Assembly (NCBI GenBank): GCA_958299035.1
Contig: CATQJL010000223.1
Location: forward strand, 14,975,742 to 15,039,741
DNA from: Cylicocyclus nassatus
Taxonomy: Eukaryota > Nematoda > Chromadorea > Rhabditida > Strongylidae
DNA length: 64,000 nucleotides
Direction: 5' to 3'
The notes under the pieces were generated by a model, which worked only from the letters and a program-made list of their open reading frames with translations, searched no databases and was not told the DNA's origin. Positions 33,158 through 44,633 of this stretch are shown here, in pieces (within the stretch, counting starts at the first letter, position 1; every line of letters starts with the position of its first letter). The translations under genes were made by a program, and so were the position numbers.

Positions 33158-33954
33158 CTAATCGCTTGTAGCACAGTAGTTGTCGGCGCCACACGGCACA
33201 CTCTGGCATACATAGTTCTGATCATCATTGCAGTCATCGTTGAACCATACATAACTGGAAGAAATCGGATTTGGAATCAAAATGCCACGATAAGCTTTGT
33301 TTGACATACCTGAATCCAAAATACTGGTAAGTATAGACGCAATCTCTGGCATTGGTATTCGGATATCCAGGTGTACCACATTTGGAAGTGAGAGTTTTGC
33401 TAAAACGTAGTTTTCGAAAAAGATTGGATAAAAGCGCTTCTGCAGGGCGTGAAAATCAGAATTCTCAGTACTCACAATTTATTTCGTAACTAAAGCTACA
33501 GTGAATGTCCTACAATGCTTTGATGCATATAATTCGAAGAGGCTTTGCGCTGTCAGGTCGTAGTAGTTGTGTTTGCCAAAAAACTACTCTTTCCCAAAAC
33601 TGAAAACAAAAATTCGCGAATATCACCTGTGTGCCAGCGGCCATTCGTCTCCAAAATAAATTTGAAAGCTATAGGATCGCAGCAGGCACTGAATTTCAAG
33701 CTATATACTCTCCACGAGTCATCTATATAAGGATCTATTGAATTCGATCGATGGAACAGTTTCAATACTTTTTAAATTATGATTTTCCGCTCCCGTCCGT
33801 GCAATCGAATCCAAATTTACAGTATGAGAGTACACTTGCCTTTATTTTAGATTCCAAAACCTATTTTCTAAATACTTCATAAAAATTTTTCTCGTGATAT
33901 ATAGCCAAAAGCTTGCTCTATCATAGTGCAAAGTTGCCTAATAGAAGGTCATTG

Positions 33955-34183
33955 TGAAAGCGTGGGACAAATTTTACTGCGACTGCCTGCGTGCACGACA
34001 GGCGGTCTCGCCAAGATGAAGGGCTGCTTTGAGGCCAAAAGAGGCAATTTCAAGACTTGAGAGCTGCGCTGAATTTGTAAAGTTTCGACTTACGTGTGCA
34101 CGCAACTTCTCGTTTCTAGAAAATTCCCTTCTGATTTTATTTGGAAAAGTACTAGGCTCCCAGACTTTTGCCCCACCCTGTAC
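33955..34183. mobile_element. Tc1/mariner-like MITE (degenerate)
   Basis: The left end reads AGCGTGGGACAAATTTTACT and the right end, reverse-complemented, CAGGGTGGGGCAAAAGTCTG, with a TA after the right end. It replaces the expected exon 10 interval of the lectin pseudogene. No ORF. Confidence 0.45.
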
Positions 34184-35136
34184 TTTGCCAAAGAATTGCA
34201 AAAGCGCTTACTTGACTTACGAACAGTAACTTAACCCTGCTTTCAATTTCGGCAAGAAGAGCATTGTGTTGTTTGATTTTTCATTTCCATTTTCATTTGT
34301 ATGCTCAAGGCGTTCCATAACAATAACAAACGCATCGAGAAGTTAGTTATACAGCTGAATGAACAAGAAACGTAAACGAATGCAAACGTCATCGCGTCAA
34401 TCCGAGTCTAATCCTAGTCAGACTAATGCAAGAAAAAATGAAACAGCTTGCATGAATATGTTGATAGGCTAATAGATATGTACACAAATGTAGGTACTGA
34501 TGGGCATTGATACTCATAACTCCACAATTTATAACTCCAAGGAAATGGAACCCATGCCCCCTCGTTGCCAGCAGAACAATCTTTACATCACTCTTAAAAG
34601 CAAACGCTTATAAGGCGGGCCTACTGGTCCAGGTGTATTAACTATAATTCCGCCTAACCGGAATGCTGAGAAGGCGCAATGACCCCAAAACTGAAAAGAT
34701 TCACATTCAATCCATTTGGTTGAATCAGCAAGCTGTACGATTGAATACTAGATAGCTGAGCGAAAAAGACTTGGACCAAGATGCTGAGAGACCGATTAGT
34801 GACTAGAAGAAAACGAGTGCACCGTAATTACAGGTATGACGCAACGTGCGGAAACACACGAGAGATGTCAAAACCATAATTTATAGCCATAATTGAAAAG
34901 CAGACCATCACAAGGCCAAAGAGCACCTAAAATGGCAGTTTTAAAGGTGAGACTTGGAAGAAAATGTGATAAAAACAAAGCCTATATCGGAAATCCATTC
35001 GCAAACAGCCATATAGCACATTCCGAGCAAGTAAATACAACTCTAGCATTTCTGATACAAAAAGGCTTTGACTGTCAGGCAAAGCTAATCCAGCGATACT
35101 TGACGAATCAAGTCTTCTTAATCTACTCCTGAAAAT

Positions 35137-35860
35137 ATGGCTACTGTCTGTACTGGTGGTATCAACAGGGAGACGCGAAAGCCACCCAGCTCCCCTACAA
35201 AATACATTATTGAACATCAGTAGGTTTTCTGCGTCGGATCCTTGGATATTGCAGGTCAAAGAAACCAGACCTTTCAGTGGTAGGAACAAAAATCCAGTAC
35301 TTTCTAGCTTTTAGTTTGTTCTCTTCCCTCAGAACTTGAGCGCAGAATACCAGATCCGAAAATATCCGCCGATGTGTTAAAGACTCCATATGAAGCTTCT
35401 TAAGGCGGGTTTGGTATTCAGGAGAGGTCATTCTGGGTGATAAACGTCTATACAACAGCCTCGTAAAAAGCTGTTGAACATTTCCTAATCTACGCATATC
35501 TTTTTTGCGGAAGGGAGACCAGATCTGAAAACAGTATTCCAGGTGAGGGAGAACAAACGCTTTATAGAGCGATACAAGTATCCTTGGTACTAGTAATGCG
35601 AAAAAGCATGAAAAGCGAAGAATATGCTATCTTGGTTGTCATATCGCGTGCTTAGTGAAGCTAAGGTTTGTATCAATCAGACTCCCAGATCTCTAACAGC
35701 ATCACATCCTTTCAACGTAGTGCCTTTGATGTGATAGGAGATTGTAGAACCACCACCAAGATGAAGCGTTGAGCATTTGTCGAAGTTCAACGCTAGATCC
35801 CAGCTATCGTTGTTGTCGACTTCTTGGCAGCAAAGGCCTGGAACCTATTCGACAAAAAAA
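35137..35860 (-). pseudogene. LINE reverse-transcriptase C-terminal fragment
   Basis: Translation across frames gives NFDKCSTLHLG, VRDLGV, SFTKHA, then LYKAFVLPHLEYCFQIWSPF and, in the open part (35497-35207), DMRRLGNVQQLFTRLLYRRL and MESLTHRRIFSDLVFCAQVL. This is the usual order in the C-terminal RT region of CR1/Jockey-like non-LTR retrotransposons. It is 5'-truncated and carries stops and frameshifts. It lies inside the decayed lectin gene P2. Confidence 0.75.
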
Positions 35861-38117
35861 AAGATTTGCCTAACAAATTTAATGCTCAGTCAGCAGTTTG
35901 TATAACTCTTTCTTGGCCAAAAAATTCAACTTTAAACTCTCTCCCAGTACAGTACTCTACTACCTCTACAAATCGCTGATTGGTCCACTAAGAAAGGCTA
36001 CGGTATTAAGCTAAACTAGAGTTGGAAATTTTGTTCGCAAATAAACCGTATGGGATAAATCCTAATCATCTTAAAATAAAAGTATCCAGATTCCCATGAG
36101 TGCTGCATAAAATTTTTTAAAGTTGTATACCTGGATAGCAGATATCAGAACGGGTCTATAGCAGTCACCGATGGGCACAACATCATCTGAGTGTAAGGCA
36201 GGTAGTTTGTGGACAGAAGCAGTTGACTAGATGGCGATTTATTAGCATTTCAAGAAAACTATCTCTTATTTATTTTTTTATCATCTACATTCTACGTCTG
36301 GGACAGTGACTGCATCGGAACAAACTCATTTAGTACTTTCCCATCCAAATGTTTACGTGGAAAGCCATGTAACCCCGCAATAATTTCAAGTGTTTTAGGT
36401 ATAATTGTAGTGGTAGGGGGTATAAAAATTCGATATTTTCCGATTGGTAAAGAGGATTTTCAAGCAATTTATGTAAACGATTCTTCCTTTGTATTGCATT
36501 ACCGTAATTTTATGAGTGCGATGGGTATGCATAAGCAATCCTATTGCATAAGCAATAGGATTCAAGTGAGGTATGGGAGTATGCATACGATGCCGTATAC
36601 CACCTGCAGTGTAGAGAAACATCTCTAAAATGTGATGTATCACAAGCTCCGTTGTTGATCCTTGGTAAATAGAACTTTGTGCAAAAAAGACACCGGCTCA
36701 CCGTGCTTTCGTAGATATCTTGTATTCTGAACATGTTCATATCAGTAAACACTTATTTCTTCTACTGTACCTGCTGACATCTTTCCAAAAAATCTTCAAA
36801 TCTTACCCAAACATTTCCTTTGAAAGGCTATCATGAGTTTTTTGAAACCGACTGTTTATTACTGGCACTATGAAAGGTGAAGTCATTCTATAGCACAAGT
36901 TTCTGCGGTGTTGCATTCTGTTTACTAGCAATGCTTTGGTTAAAAAAATTACTTATTGTTAGTGTAATTGCATAATTGCCACACTTATTGGTTGAACTAA
37001 TATTGATAAGATCTGAGGATAGTGGTTCAGAACCGCTACATAATTGAGTAATTTTTGTTGTTAAGTTCTTTCGCAGCAAATTACCTATATCTCAAGCGCA
37101 GTTGAAGTTTTGGCTTATGACAATCACAGCTGATTCGGATGTGTAAGTTGCTTAATCTGTTCCGCATGACTTTCTCTTTTCTGGCGGCTATGCATAGGCG
37201 ACGCAAGTGTATACTCTAACAGCCGTGCAAGTAAAAGGCAGAAAATTTGAAGAGGAACCTCGGGGTTTACATATTTTACCTTCTTTGTAACTGAAAGAAT
37301 TTGACGCTGATTAACGAAAAAGTATTTCTGTCTGAAAACTGTTTCCGCAGAATTTCTTCTTCTTCCCTTACCTAGGGTAACGATGATAGTGCCGTTTTCG
37401 ATAAATGTTATGATTACCTTGGTTATATCATTGTAATTTCCGCTTTTGAATAACCGGTTTTCTTATTTTCTAGGAATATATTTGTGTCAAAAAAAAGCTT
37501 AGCTTCCTGAAAAAAGCTCAGCTAATCTGGTAGCTCCAAAAGTGTTCAAATACCCCCGACAAGCGCTAAAGTTCTCTAGGCTTACTAATAATCTCACGAC
37601 TCAGTATTTGTTTCTTTGTTCTTTCGCAATTGAATTAAGAAATTTTAATCGTATAATCTGATGATTGGAAGGCGATCGAATCATAGTTTTTTTCCTGTTT
37701 TCGGTCTTATTTCTTTACACCAATTTTACTACTTACTCTGTCACCCATGGTTACCGTTTGCAGTGTAGCGATGAAGCGTTCATTTTCGAACCCGACTTGA
37801 AGTTTTGCCAGAGATTTCAAAGATGCGGCGCTGTAGAATTAGTTGAGTTGAGAGACATTACAAAATAATTTAAGCTGTAATATTCCCAAGCTTTGCTTCT
37901 GACAGGTACATATGAAGCTGCCGAGCAACCGCTCACTTTCAAATGATCTATTGTTCCGTGGAGGTCCTGCAACGTGTTGCACAAATTGCACAAAAGTAGC
38001 TTCACTCGTTGGGTTTTCTTGTAAGTAGATTTGTGCTTTATTAGCACGAGGCTTCCAACATTCTAAGCGTCAACTATGCAGTGAAAGCATGTGTACAGTG
38101 AAACTTATTCGGTGTCT

Positions 38118-38419
38118 TTAAAGAGTACTGTTGAAAGCTTCGCGATCCTTATCTTTCATGCATTTTTGATAGCAGTCATGCCAACACAAGCTTCTGAATG
38201 GGAGGCAGCGGCAATGATCATAGCACTATAAAAGTATTAAAATACTCAAGCCAATTACTTTGAGATTAGAAAACGTACGTCGCGTGAGTGTTTTTGATAC
38301 TCTTTGTTGAAAAGCATTGTGTATATGTCGGGAAAATATGTTGCGAGAAGATCCTTCCAGAAAAAACAGGCAGAGACTGTATGCAACAACATTAGAAAGG
38401 GAATTAATTTGTACGACAT
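38118..38419 (-). CDS. Small secreted cysteine-rich peptide, intact copy
   Basis: Two exons, 38279-38419 and 38118-38225, join in phase 0 and encode 82 residues. Residues 1-17 (MSYKLIPFLMLLHTVSA) look like a signal peptide with cleavage before Cys18. Exon 2 encodes the cysteine core CYDHCRCLPFRSLCWHDCYQKC, spaced C-x3-C-x-C-x10-C-x3-C with an extra Cys inside the x10, then a charged tail ending in TAA. The donor is GACGTACGT rather than GTAAGT, otherwise aligned to its relatives. I do not recognise the family; the fold could be a three-disulfide mini-protein. The neighbouring gene remnants on both sides are VWA-CTLD lectins. Secreted location is inferred from the signal peptide. Confidence 0.7.
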
Positions 38420-38650
38420 GGATATTTTTATGACATAGATCTGAAATCAAACGCTATAAGAGAGGCAACCTTTTTTAGCAGACGATGACGCGATAACCGA
38501 TGTAACTGATAGGAGCTATATGAAAATTGCTATACCGCTTAAACGAACGCACTGTCCAATTCTAAGAGACTCTGATTCAAATACTAGTTCAAAAGCTTTA
38601 TACAGTTGTATCCTTTTTATTTGAGCCATATGGCGACAAGAAAGCTTTGA

Positions 38651-39278
38651 TCTGTACAAATAAAGCCAAATTGTTTGTCTGAATGTTTGTACGTGAGTAG
38701 TATGTTCCGAATATTTCATTATCGATCGATATCGATTTTATCGACTTTCTGCAAAGTTTCACTTGTGAGGCTAGGAGCTGACACAGGCGGGTAAGTGAGC
38801 ATGCTGAGTATTGAAGACAGCGTCCATACAGATTCGGACATATTTAGATACTGTCATATCCGAGTACTGAGGCCTGGATCTAGAACTATCGCACAAGGTC
38901 CGACATTTGTACACCCTTTGTAAAAGGAGAAAATCGGAGCAGAAAACGCCGAGCCTCGAAAACCACGCCCACTCCCTCGCACGGCCCGCCCCTTAAACGA
39001 CTTTCCTCAGCCCTTAACATGTTTATACAAGGAAAACAAATGGAACAAACAGTTTTTACCTGTTAATGCTTGCTTTCGACAAGGATAGCATTAGGAGCCC
39101 ACGCTTCTCACAAAATTGTCTCAAAAATGAGGTTTTGAGGAATGATTTTGAGCCGTATTTGGAATCGGCGCCATGAAAAGGCTTGGGTAGTGCAAAAAAA
39201 TAAAAGTCGAGATTCTGCCAGGACGCTGCCTCTAAGATATTATTGACAAGTCCGGGCGGACTCGGGTCCGCCAGCTAG
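38651..39278 (+). mobile_element. Helitron-like element with internal insertion
   Basis: Starts TCTGTACAAATAAAGCCAAA after an A and ends in hairpin plus CTAG (39275-39278) followed by T. About 400 bp of unrelated, partly GC-rich sequence (about 38838-39235) interrupts it just before the 3' hairpin. It lies 232 bp upstream of the peptide gene at 38118-38419. Confidence 0.7.
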
Positions 39279-39329
39279 TAGCCGCTAATCAAAGATCAAG
39301 ATAATTTTGCTGGCTGCAGCACAGTGAAT

Positions 39330-39760
39330 CGCGTGTTTCGTCAAGTAATGGTAAAAGGCAAGTGCAGACAACTATGTCACCATAACTGCTACTTACACTG
39401 ACTCTAATGGACACTGCTGCTGTTTGAGCAAACCCCACTCACTTCGAATCTGTAATGCCATAGCTTTTGAAAGTGCTACAATTTGCGAATTTCAACCGGA
39501 AACAAGACAGCACCCGATCTTACATTTCAGTCGATCTTAGTCTCCGCAATGTACGCGCAATATCGGAAATGTATAAACGATAATTTGTCACAAACTCAAG
39601 CAATTCCAATTTTTTTCCAATTTTTGAGGTTAGCCCCTTTTAAGCGGTCGAAATGTTTTCAAAAATTTCAGTATCCTTTTTTTCTGTTTTACCATGACTA
39701 GTGGAGAACTAAACACGATGGCATTTGAATAATTCGAGTTAGAGGCGTTTGAGTTAGATT
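39330..39760. repeat. Module spacer repeat, copy 2
   Basis: Same blocks as 31930-32560 (GGTAAAAGGCAAGTGCAGAC, TTTGAGCAAACCCCACTCA, ACTAGTGGAGAACTAAACA). Non-coding. Confidence 0.7.
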
Positions 39761-40029
39761 CGAAATGATTAATGTAAACGCGCATTTTACTGCATACTAC
39801 TATGTTTGAAAACTCATTTAGTGCTTTCCCGAAAATTCGATACTTTCAGATTGAAAAGAGAATTTTTATGCAAATTATGTAGACGATTTTCAGTTGTACT
39901 GCATTACCGTAACCATAGGCAGTGCGATGTACATACGCAATAGTTAGATTCAACTGCGATATGGGAGTGTGCATGCGACTACCGTATACCTACAGTGTAG
40001 AGACAGATCTCGAAATTGGCTTATATCAC

Positions 40030-41700
40030 AACCGTTCTTGATCTTTGTGCAAGTGAAAGTTTGTCCAAAAGAGGCAACGGCTAACCGTGCTTTTATAGAT
40101 ATCCTGTATACTGAACATATTCATATCAGTGGAAACTTATTCCTTCTACTATGCTTATATCTTTAGCGCAGTTGAAGTCTTGGCTTGTGACAACTACGGT
40201 TGACTGGGAAGTGAAAGTTCCTTAATCTGTTTCACATCATTTTCCCTTTTTCTGCCGGCCATGCATAGGCGGCGCAAAGAGTGCATACTGTAACAGCCGT
40301 GCAAGTAAGGCGTGCAAGTAAGAGGCAAAAAATTTGAAGAAGAACCTCGTGGTCTACATATTTCACCTTTCTTGCGACCGAAAGAATTTGGCGGTGATTA
40401 AAAATCAAAAAACTTCTGCCTGAAAATTGTCTCCGCATAATTTCTTCTTCTTCTCTACGATAATGATAATGGCATAATTTTCGATGAATATTTTGGCGAC
40501 TTCGGGTACTTAATTTCACTTTTCACTTTTGAATAATCGGTTTCCTTTTTTCTTTGAGAACATAAACGGGTCAAAAAAAGCTTATTCATAAGCTGAAGCA
40601 ACTATCACAGTGACTTTTCGTACGTAACCCAATGCAATGATTTTCTAAAGCTTAGAGCAGCTAAATTGCTGGCGCCAAAAGTGTTCAAATATCCCTCCGA
40701 TTAAGAGACCAAGTTTTCAAAGCTTACTAATAAACTCACAACTCCATATTTGTTCCTTTGCTGCCATCGTAATTGGAGATAGAATAATCAATCATATCGT
40801 CTGATGATTAGAAGGCGGTCAAGTCATAGTTTTCATTCGCGTTTTCCGAGTAAGAGATGTAGCTACAAAGCTGAGTCCTTAGAAATCAAGATGATGTAGA
40901 ATTTTACAATTTTGCAGAAAAGTCTTGGAAATAATACCCAGAATCTGATTTGTATGGCTCAAAATAAGTCATGATGCGAAAGCTCCAACACTTTTTTTGT
41001 GAGAATTTTTGAAACCTATAAGCTATATATGTAACTGTTAGGCAGCTGAGCCAAAATTTTTGCTGATCAGCATGCTCATAGAATAAGCCGATTTGTGGGA
41101 AGGAAATTAGTATTATTAGGGTGAAATTTGATTTTAGGGAGCAATCAAATACTGGATTTTGCACGTGTGACACGTACAAACCAATGTTTCAATCATAGCT
41201 TCGGGAACACTTAATCTTCCTTATGAGGTACACACCATGCTTGAGGCTAATTTCATATTAATCCGAAAGCTACGGTACAGCTCTCGAGATGTGTTTTAAT
41301 TGCACTACTCGCGATTGGTTTTATCTGTGTTTTGATGAGCCTAGTTTTTCAGTTTTCAGCCTCAATTTGTTACACAAATATTATTACTTGCTCTGTCACC
41401 CATGGTTACTTTCCCGGTGTAAAGATATAACGTTCATTTTCAAACCCGACTTGAAGTTTTGCCAGAGTTTTTAGAGAGATGCAAGACTGTGCAATCAATT
41501 AAAATGGAAAACATCAAAAAATAACATTTTGCTGCTATAGTTATTGAAATACTCACAAGAGAACGATACTTATTGTCCATGCCTTCTGAGATGAAATATA
41601 CACCTTTGCACTCGTCTTCTAATTCCAAATCTGACTTCCTTTTATGCTCTTCTTTGAAAAAACTTATGATTTTCGTCCCAAATTTGGCCACGCGAGGCAA
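40030..41700 (-). pseudogene. Decayed VWA/C-type-lectin gene (copy P3), C-terminal half lost
   Basis: Remnants of exon 7 (about 40050-40125), exon 6 (about 40455-40525), exon 5 (about 40590-40670), exon 4 (about 40733-40857) and exon 3 (about 41405-41480) are present; exons 8-12 are missing. Exon 4 has a CAA-to-TAA nonsense change (LTAF followed by stop). The open frame 41557-41700, ending KGVYFISEGMDNKYRSL before a GTGAGT donor, aligns by position and its VYF to the end of exon 2 of the intact genes (LDVYFLMDSSQAM), so this copy had diverged before it decayed. The exon 3 remnant reads SLKTLAKLQVGFENERY. Confidence 0.7.
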
Positions 41701-41914
41701 ATACTACGATAGGAACATTAATATGGTAACATGTTAACATGCATTCATTTTCCATTCATCTTCGTATAGGTACCTCTTGGAATAAATGTGGAAAACACTC
41801 ATATAAAAGTGACCACTCGTTAAATTTCTTGAGATTGAAAACATGCATTTACCTCGAAGGAACCTAACTCTCAAAAGGAAGCTTAATTGAGGCAACGCAA
41901 AACTGAAAAAGACA

Positions 41915-41985
41915 AAAGGATCTGAACCACCTGCATCAACTTGTGAGGCCATCGCACTAGCCACTAGACCACAGCTACTGGCGGT
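41915..41985 (-). repeat. tRNA-like (SINE-type) sequence
   Basis: On the minus strand an A-box-like TGGTCTAGTGGCTAGTGCG is followed about 35 bases later by a B-box-like GGTTCAGATCC. The spacing suits an internal pol III promoter, but a full cloverleaf with a paired acceptor stem is not apparent. It is best read as a tRNA-derived SINE head or a tRNA pseudogene. Confidence 0.4.
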
Positions 41986-42258
41986 ATTGGCGTTCCTATC
42001 ATACCTCAGGCGGCCAAATTTGGCACAAAAATCCTTCATAATTTCTTTCAGAGAGACGACTAGCAGAAACGGAAGTCGGATTTGGAATCAGCGTTTGAAG
42101 ACAAGTGTAATAGTATACATTTAATTCCAAAAGGCCACGGACACTAAAAATCGTTCCCTTGTTAGAAGTAGGCCAGTACTTTAGTAGCACGACGCTCCAA
42201 ACATTTTAAGCGTCAATTATGCGGTGCACTGTGTAACGACAAACTTTATTCCATGTGT

Positions 42259-42545
42259 TCAGTGACGACGTTGAGGTTGGGAAGTTATTGCTGTCATGTT
42301 TTTCACGCAACTTTGAAAGCATTGAAGGTCGTTCCATCCGTTGATGTTGCAGCCGCAGTTTCCAACGCACTAAAAAGTATTGAAATAATCAAAAATTGCC
42401 GTGAAAATAGACTTACGAATTGTGTGTGATGATGATAATCCTCTTCGTAGTTTAGGTCGGGAAACAAACTTTTGAGAACATTCTCGACGAGACAGGCAGA
42501 AACTGTATGCAACAGCATTACAAAGAGAATTAGTTTGTATGACAT
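42259..42545 (-). CDS. Small secreted cysteine-rich peptide, intact copy
   Basis: Two exons, 42417-42545 and 42259-42369, join in phase 0 and encode 79 residues. Residues 1-17 (MSYKLILFVMLLHTVSA) form a clear signal peptide before Cys18. An acidic/His segment (NYEEDYHHH) ends exon 1 before a GTAAGT donor. Exon 2 opens with the core CVGNCGCNINGWNDLQCFQS plus Cys, spaced C-x3-C-x-C-x9-C-x3-C, then a basic tail ending TGA. An AATAAA signal (42245-42250 on the minus strand) lies 9 bases after the stop. Six cysteines in the mature part could form three disulfides. Closest relative in the window is 38118-38419. Function unknown; a secreted effector or antimicrobial peptide is a guess. Confidence 0.75.
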
Positions 42546-42769
42546 GATCTGAAATGTTAGACATTATGAGGGAGACAATTCTAGCAGGCGAAATTACTCG
42601 ATAACCGATATAAATTGATAGGAGCTAAATGAAAGAATTACTAAACCTGCACGGCGTAAACGAAAGCACTGTCGAACTCTAAGAGATTCTGATTAAAATA
42701 CTAAGTTCCAAACCTTTATACAGTTGCGCCCTTTTTAATTTGGGCCATCTGGCGACAAGGAAGCTTTGA

Positions 42770-42966
42770 TCTGTACAAATAGAGCTGATCTGCTTGCCTA
42801 TATGTTTGTGTATAAATAATATGTTCCAAGTACTTTATTATCTACCAATATCGATTTTATCGACTTTTTGCAAAGTTTTACTTACGAAGCTAGGAGTTGG
42901 CACAGGCGGATATGTGAGCATGCTGATTAATGGATAGGACCGCGCGGATCCGGGTCTACCAGCTAG
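42770..42966 (+). mobile_element. Helitron-like element upstream of peptide gene
   Basis: Starts TCTGTACAAATAGAGCTGA after an A and ends in a GC-rich hairpin plus CTAG (42963-42966) followed by T. Contains TATCGATTTTATCGAC and AGGAGTTGGCACAGGCGG. It lies 225 bp upstream of the peptide gene's ATG. Confidence 0.7.
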
Positions 42967-42976
42967 TTGCCGTTAA

Positions 42977-43226
42977 TTAACACGTTGACGACCGAGCCAT
43001 TTTTGACCACATTAAAATGGACTGATGATCTACGGCTGCGGTTTGGACTGTTCAACAGCTACCGCAATGCCGTGTGTTCTTTATGACAACCAGGCCACCA
43101 GTGTTATCACTGTATAGAAGTTACCTGAGAATTTTTCGTTTACACATGATAAATTGATGCACAAAAGTGCTAAAAGGTGGTCTGGGCGTGCATACGCGCG
43201 GATGCACACGGTCGTCAACGTGTTAA
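42977..43226. mobile_element. piggyBac-like MITE
   Basis: TTAA on both sides (42977-42980 and 43223-43226), with inverted ends CACGTTGACGACCG and CGGTCGTCAACGTG. The TTAA target and a CCC/CACGTTGACG-type terminus fit the piggyBac group. It is 242 bp between duplications, without coding capacity. A related element lies at 55705-55987. Confidence 0.65.
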
Positions 43227-43689
43227 TATATAAAAAATCGTCAGCTCAATTTAAAAAGCCAAGGCGCGCGAAAGAATTTAGCACCTTCAATTACTGATCC
43301 ACTAGTCAAAGAATGAGATATTAGGATGTATCGTAATTTTTTTCACCGTTTACCCTAGACATCAGCGTTCATCGAGAACTGGGGCCTCTAGCTATGGAAT
43401 AAATACGAAAAGTGTACAATTGGATGTTCGATGTGGTCAAAGTTCGGCTATTATAAATGGGGAATTTTTAGGGTTTTGTGGGCCAATATGATTTCTTACG
43501 GCAAAATTTATCCTATCATTTTCAGCTCAAACTCACGTGGAATACGAACTGGGCAGACTATTGATAGCTAACTTGTAGAACTTGCTTTGCTCTCTTGATT
43601 GACTACTTAAGCCACATCAATTGATGGAAGGAAACACACGACGACGGTTGTAGTATGAACGATATAAAATTATGAGTTACCCTAGTACT

Positions 43690-44630
43690 TTTGCCGGCTG
43701 CAGCACAATAATACAGGTAAAAAGGCAAGTGCAGACAACTGTTTCACCATAACTGCGCTACTTACACGGACTCTAATGGATACTGCTGCTGTTTGAGCAA
43801 ACCCCACTCATTTCGAATCTTTGATAATACAGCTTTTGAAAGTGCTACAATTTGCGAACTTCAACAGAAGACAAGATAACACCGACCTTTACATTTCACT
43901 CGACCTCTCCGCAGTACGCGCAATATCGGAAATATAATAACGATAATCTCCCACAAACCCAAGTAATCAAATTTTGTTTCATTTTTTGATGTTAGCGCCT
44001 TTTAAAGGCACAGTCCAACCAGAATAGGGTCTATGAGATTTCGATGTCTAACAGTAGCGGACCTTCAAGAGCACAACTTCCTAATTCGCGCTGTCCAAAG
44101 TTGCTTACAGAGCGAGACGCTTTGAAAATCCTTCGAAAGACGGACTCGCCACGTTGGCTCCTTCTTAGCAGGTGGGCGGTACGTTCGTCCCGCCCACTCA
44201 GTGAGTCCGCCTAACTTGCGCAAAGATCAAAAAATCGATCGAATCATGCAAAAGTGCGTCTGTGCCGTGCAATGAGCTTGCAGCTGGTCCTCGGCTGAGC
44301 GCCTGCGCAAGGAGTGCTCGTCTACTGCGGATTCTGGAGGGCATCCAAATCAATAATTTGAAACCTTTGTTCAATTTTAGGCCTGGATTCGGACAAGGCT
44401 AAAAAGACAAAAACTCAAGATCGAGGATTTGGGTAAACGGTGCCTTTGAGCTATCGGAGTGTTTTCATAAATGTCAACCTTGCTTTTATCTGTTTAATCA
44501 TGATTAGCGGAGTTAGAGACATTTGAGTTAAATTCAGATGGATTAATTGAAACACGCACTTATTGTTTACTAGCAAATTGTTTGAACTCTGCATATTTTC
44601 TTTTCGTACTTCGATTATTATCAATGGCAT
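43690..44630. repeat. Module spacer repeat, copy 3 (interrupted)
   Basis: Same blocks as 31930-32560 and 39330-39760 (AAAAGGCAAGTGCAGACAAC, TTTGAGCAAACCCCACTCA). It is interrupted by a MITE at 44004-44447 and continues past the fold-back element at 44634-46086. Confidence 0.7.
44004..44447. mobile_element. MITE in module spacer
   Basis: Inverted ends AAAGGCACAGTCCAACC (left) and, reverse-complemented, AAAGGCACCGTTTACCC (right). The other spacer copies lack this stretch (they run from TTAGCCCCTTTTAAGCGG-like sequence straight to the TGTTTTC block). No ORF; class not determined. Confidence 0.55.
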
Positions 44631-44633
44631 GTA

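Larger units (their letters stand above)
33158..37840 (-). pseudogene. Decayed VWA/C-type-lectin gene (copy P2)
   Basis: Exon remnants occur in family order. Exon 12 (33158-33253) is still open, with WFNDDC and QNYVCQSVPC. Exon 11 (about 33317-33404) has a one-base insertion in the TGGGCACCTGG stretch. Exon 9 is fragmentary (about 34215-34262). Exon 8 (about 36128-36228) has two single-base deletions. Exon 7 (about 36650-36740), exon 6 (about 37373-37447), exon 5 (37500-37545) and exon 4 (37585-37705) are degenerate. Exon 3 (about 37762-37837) still reads ASLKSLAKLQVGFENERF, a diverged VWA helix. Exon 10 is missing. The region also contains a MITE and a LINE fragment. No functional product is possible. 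Confidence 0.8.

Noticed and set aside
35207..35497. Possible host gene on the minus strand
   Set aside because: Residue patterns (LPHLEYCFQIWSPF, TRLLYRR) are those of the C-terminal part of LINE reverse transcriptases, with broken frames upstream.
41734..42039. 101-codon minus-strand frame
   Set aside because: Passes through the tRNA-like sequence and a lectin/spacer repeat; no domain or splice context.
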